A stretch of 64,000 nt of DNA, from positions 248,001 through 312,000 of the forward strand of contig NZ_JACHXZ010000001.1 of NCBI RefSeq assembly GCF_014192475.1, read 5' to 3'. The notes beneath the pieces were generated by a model. The model was not told the DNA's origin and did not search any database. It saw nothing but the letters and a program-made list of their open reading frames with translations. Positions within the stretch are counted from its first letter, which is position 1. Each line of letters starts with the position of its first letter. A program made the position numbers and the translations under genes. This document shows positions 62,175 through 64,000 of this stretch, one piece after another. Source of the stretch: Simiduia aestuariiviva (GTDB taxonomy: Bacteria; Pseudomonadota; Gammaproteobacteria; Pseudomonadales; Cellvibrionaceae).

Positions 62175-63719
62175 TTACAGGAATTTGACCAGATTCCGTC
62201 CGGTCATCTCAGCGGGCTGGGCAATGCCCATGAGCGCCAGCATGGTGGGCGCCACATCGGCCAGCGAGCCGCCATCGGCGAGCGCTAGGCTGCGCTGGCC
62301 CGCGTAGACGAAGGGCACGGGCAGGGTGGTGTGCTGGGTGCTGACCTGCCCGGTGTTGTCATCAAACATCTCTTCGACGTTGCCGTGGTCGGCGGTGATC
62401 AGGGCCTCGCCCCCCACTTTTTCGACCGCTGCCAGTACTTCGGCAAGTGCGGCGTCAACCGCCTCAACGGCTTGTACTGCGGCATCAAATACGCCTGAGT
62501 GGCCCACTTGGTCGCAGTTGGCATAATTGCAGATGATGGTGTCAAAGGTTTGCGATTCGATGGCTGCCACCAATTTTTTGGTCACTTCGGGTGCGCTCAT
62601 TTCAGGGGCCAAATCGTAGGTGGCCACTTTGGGTGAGGGCACTAATATGCGCTCTTCGCCGTCGTATAAGGCCTCTTGGCCGCCACTGAAAAAGAAGGTG
62701 ACGTGCGCGTATTTCTCGGTTTCTGCGATGCGCAATTGCATCTTACCCTGCGCGGAGAGGTAGTCGCCCAGGGAGTTGGCCATGGATTCCGGCGGGAAGG
62801 CGCAGGGTGCCTTGATATCGGCGGCGTACTCCGTGGTCATGACAAAGTCTGCCAGTTGCGGCACTAGCTCGCGGGTGAAGCCGTCAAACTCGGGTTCGAC
62901 GAAGGCGCGGGTGATTTCACGGGCGCGGTCGGGGCGAAAGTTCATGAAAATCAGGGCGTCGCCATCGTTGACGGTGGCTACCTCTTCGCCCTCCGCGACA
63001 ATCACCGTGGCCTTCACGAACTCATCATTTTCGTCGCGCGCGTAGGCGGCTTTTAGCCCGCTAATGGCGTCGTCGGCATCGAACTCGGCGGCGCCGCTGG
63101 TCATCAGGTCGTAGGCGGCCTGTACGCGATCCCAGCGATTGTCGCGATCGAGCGCATAAAAGCGCCCAATGATGCTGGCAATGCGACCCACACCGAGGGC
63201 CTCAAATTTGGCTTGGGCTTTGGCCAGTGAGGCCTCGGCGCTGCGCGGCGCGGTATCGCGGCCATCGAGCATGGCGTGCAGGTAAATTTCTTTGGCGCCG
63301 CGCTGGGCGGCCAAATCGAGCATCGCCAGTAGGTGATCTTCGTGGCTGTGCACACCGCCCGGCGACAGCAGGCCCATGACGTGTACTGCTTTGCCGGCGC
63401 TGACCGCTTTGTCGATGGCGGCGCAATAGGTGGGATTGGTGTAAAAGTCGCCGTCGCTAATGGCTTTGTTGATCCGCGTGTAGCTTTGGTACACCACGCG
63501 CCCTGCGCCCAGTGTCATGTGGCCCACTTCGCTGTTGCCCATCTGGCCTTCTGGCAGACCCACGGCCATGCCTGAGGTGCCAATCAAGGTTTTGGGTTGT
63601 TCGGCCCAGAGGCGGTCCCAAGTGGGGGTCTTGGCCGCGCGAATGGCGTTGTGTTCGGTGCGCTCGGAGTATCCGAATCCATCGAGAATGATCAGAACCA
63701 GGGGCTTTTTGGCAGACAT
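62175..63719 (-). CDS. gpmI: Phosphoglycerate mutase, cofactor-independent
   Basis: The protein has 514 residues. This manganese-dependent enzyme of glycolysis interconverts 3- and 2-phosphoglycerate. Motifs are [12 protein letters not shown] at the start (metal Asp), [20 protein letters not shown] with the phospho-Ser at about 62, [14 protein letters not shown] and [11 protein letters not shown]. It is followed by envC, as in E. coli, and divergent from the rhodanese gene. Confidence 0.97.
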   Translation of the reverse strand: MSAKKPLVLIILDGFGYSERTEHNAIRAAKTPTWDRLWAEQPKTLIGTSGMAVGLPEGQMGNSEVGHMTLGAGRVVYQSYTRINKAISDGDFYTNPTYCAAIDKAVSAGKAVHVMGLLSPGGVHSHEDHLLAMLDLAAQRGAKEIYLHAMLDGRDTAPRSAEASLAKAQAKFEALGVGRIASIIGRFYALDRDNRWDRVQAAYDLMTSGAAEFDADDAISGLKAAYARDENDEFVKATVIVAEGEEVATVNDGDALIFMNFRPDRAREITRAFVEPEFDGFTRELVPQLADFVMTTEYAADIKAPCAFPPESMANSLGDYLSAQGKMQLRIAETEKYAHVTFFFSGGQEALYDGEERILVPSPKVATYDLAPEMSAPEVTKKLVAAIESQTFDTIICNYANCDQVGHSGVFDAAVQAVEAVDAALAEVLAAVEKVGGEALITADHGNVEEMFDDNTGQVSTQHTTLPVPFVYAGQRSLALADGGSLADVAPTMLALMGIAQPAEMTGRNLVKFL

Positions 63720-63922
63720 GAACGGGAGGCCTTTTACTTGCTACTGAAAATGGGGCGCACATTCTACCGCGTTACCGATGCAGAACTCTATGTTGGCGCT
63801 GGGCGCAGGGCAATATTTGTCGGTAAACCCGATGCTTGTTAGTGGCATAGGGTGATCAATGGGTGAATTTTGTGGAAATCTGCTGGCACGTCAGATGTCA
63901 TGCTTTTTAAGGGGTGAGTCGC

Positions 63923-63928
63923 TATACT
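63923..63928 (+). promoter_or_regulatory. Likely -10 box of the rhodanese gene
   Basis: TATACT lies 35 bp before the GTG start at 63963. The -35 region is poor. Confidence 0.35.
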
Positions 63929-63962
63929 GGCGCGCTCGCGAGACTCGAACAAAGGAACATCC

Positions 63963-64000
63963 GTGGATTTAATCATTTTTCTTACCGAGCAGTGGCTTTT
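63963..64000 (+). CDS. Start of a rhodanese-domain protein (YibN-like), cut by the window
   Basis: A GTG preceded by AAAGGAACATCC opens a frame reading MDLIIFLTEQWL to the window end. Its place, divergent from gpmI, is that of yibN in E. coli, and the hydrophobic N-terminus fits YibN's membrane helix. Only 12 codons are visible, so this call relies on context. Confidence 0.5.
   Translation, partial: MDLIIFLTEQWL

Noticed and set aside
1-64000. CRISPR arrays, tRNA or rRNA genes, prophage
   Set aside because: No regularly spaced repeats, no tRNA cloverleaf or rRNA sequence, and no phage structural genes were seen on reading through.

Overview
The window is bacterial chromosome from a Gram-negative gammaproteobacterium. 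It carries TonB-dependent receptors, a 6S RNA between zapA and the 5-formyl-THF cyclo-ligase gene, the block ygfB-pepP-ubiH-ubiI, and hisBHAF followed by a YibQ-type deacetylase, ctpA, envC and gpmI. These orders, the moderately high GC and the marine-type gene content suggest a member of the Cellvibrionales/Pseudomonadales (Saccharophagus, Teredinibacter or Simiduia-like). That assignment is inference from gene order and has not been tested by phylogeny.

Layout. 1-3169: a secreted amidohydrolase (cut by the left edge) and a TonB-dependent receptor, both on the minus strand. 3308-7040: an M50 membrane protease and several small membrane or secreted proteins. 7041-16100: an accessory, AT-richer region. 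It holds structured repeats, a 401-bp tandem duplication containing an acetyltransferase gene, an alpha/beta hydrolase, an IS3-type remnant, and a run of minus-strand genes separated by attC-like sites. That run (about 9.95-15.6 kb) looks like an integron gene-cassette array without an integrase in view. Its largest cassettes encode a RloC/PrrC-like AAA_13 ATPase and a pentapeptide-type membrane protein with an N-terminal Cys/His cluster. This is the best candidate in the window for an unusual, possibly anti-phage, system.

16.2-32.2 kb: metabolic genes (LD-carboxypeptidase, NhaC-type antiporter, FCY1-like cytosine deaminase, solute-binding protein, PilZ protein, an orphan TssB-TssC-like fusion, HppD, flavin reductase, M19 dipeptidase, ATM1-type ABC exporter, AraC-type regulator overlapping rpiA, ilvA). 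32.2-41.2 kb: chemoreceptor, cyclo-ligase, 6S RNA, zapA and a ZapB-like gene, ygfB, pepP, two ubiquinone hydroxylases, a lipoprotein, GNAT and S4-domain genes. 41.5-44.6 kb: a two-component system and a DJ-1/PfpI membrane protein that share a direct-repeat promoter motif (TTCAC-N6-TTCAC), so the kinase-regulator pair probably controls both itself and the DJ-1 gene.

44.9-52.1 kb: acyltransferase 3, an I78-like mini-protein, a pilin-like protein, and a surface-glycan style cluster (hexapeptide acetyltransferase, two methyltransferases, an alpha-barrel prenyltransferase-like protein, GT4). 52.2-54.6 kb: a ZnuD-like receptor with His/acidic loops and a small His/Cys-rich partner. 54.7-64 kb: STAS protein, hisBHAF, YibQ-type deacetylase, ctpA, an envC broken by a frameshift in an A9 run, gpmI, and the start of a rhodanese gene running off the right edge. 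No tRNA, rRNA, CRISPR array, prophage or integron integrase was seen.
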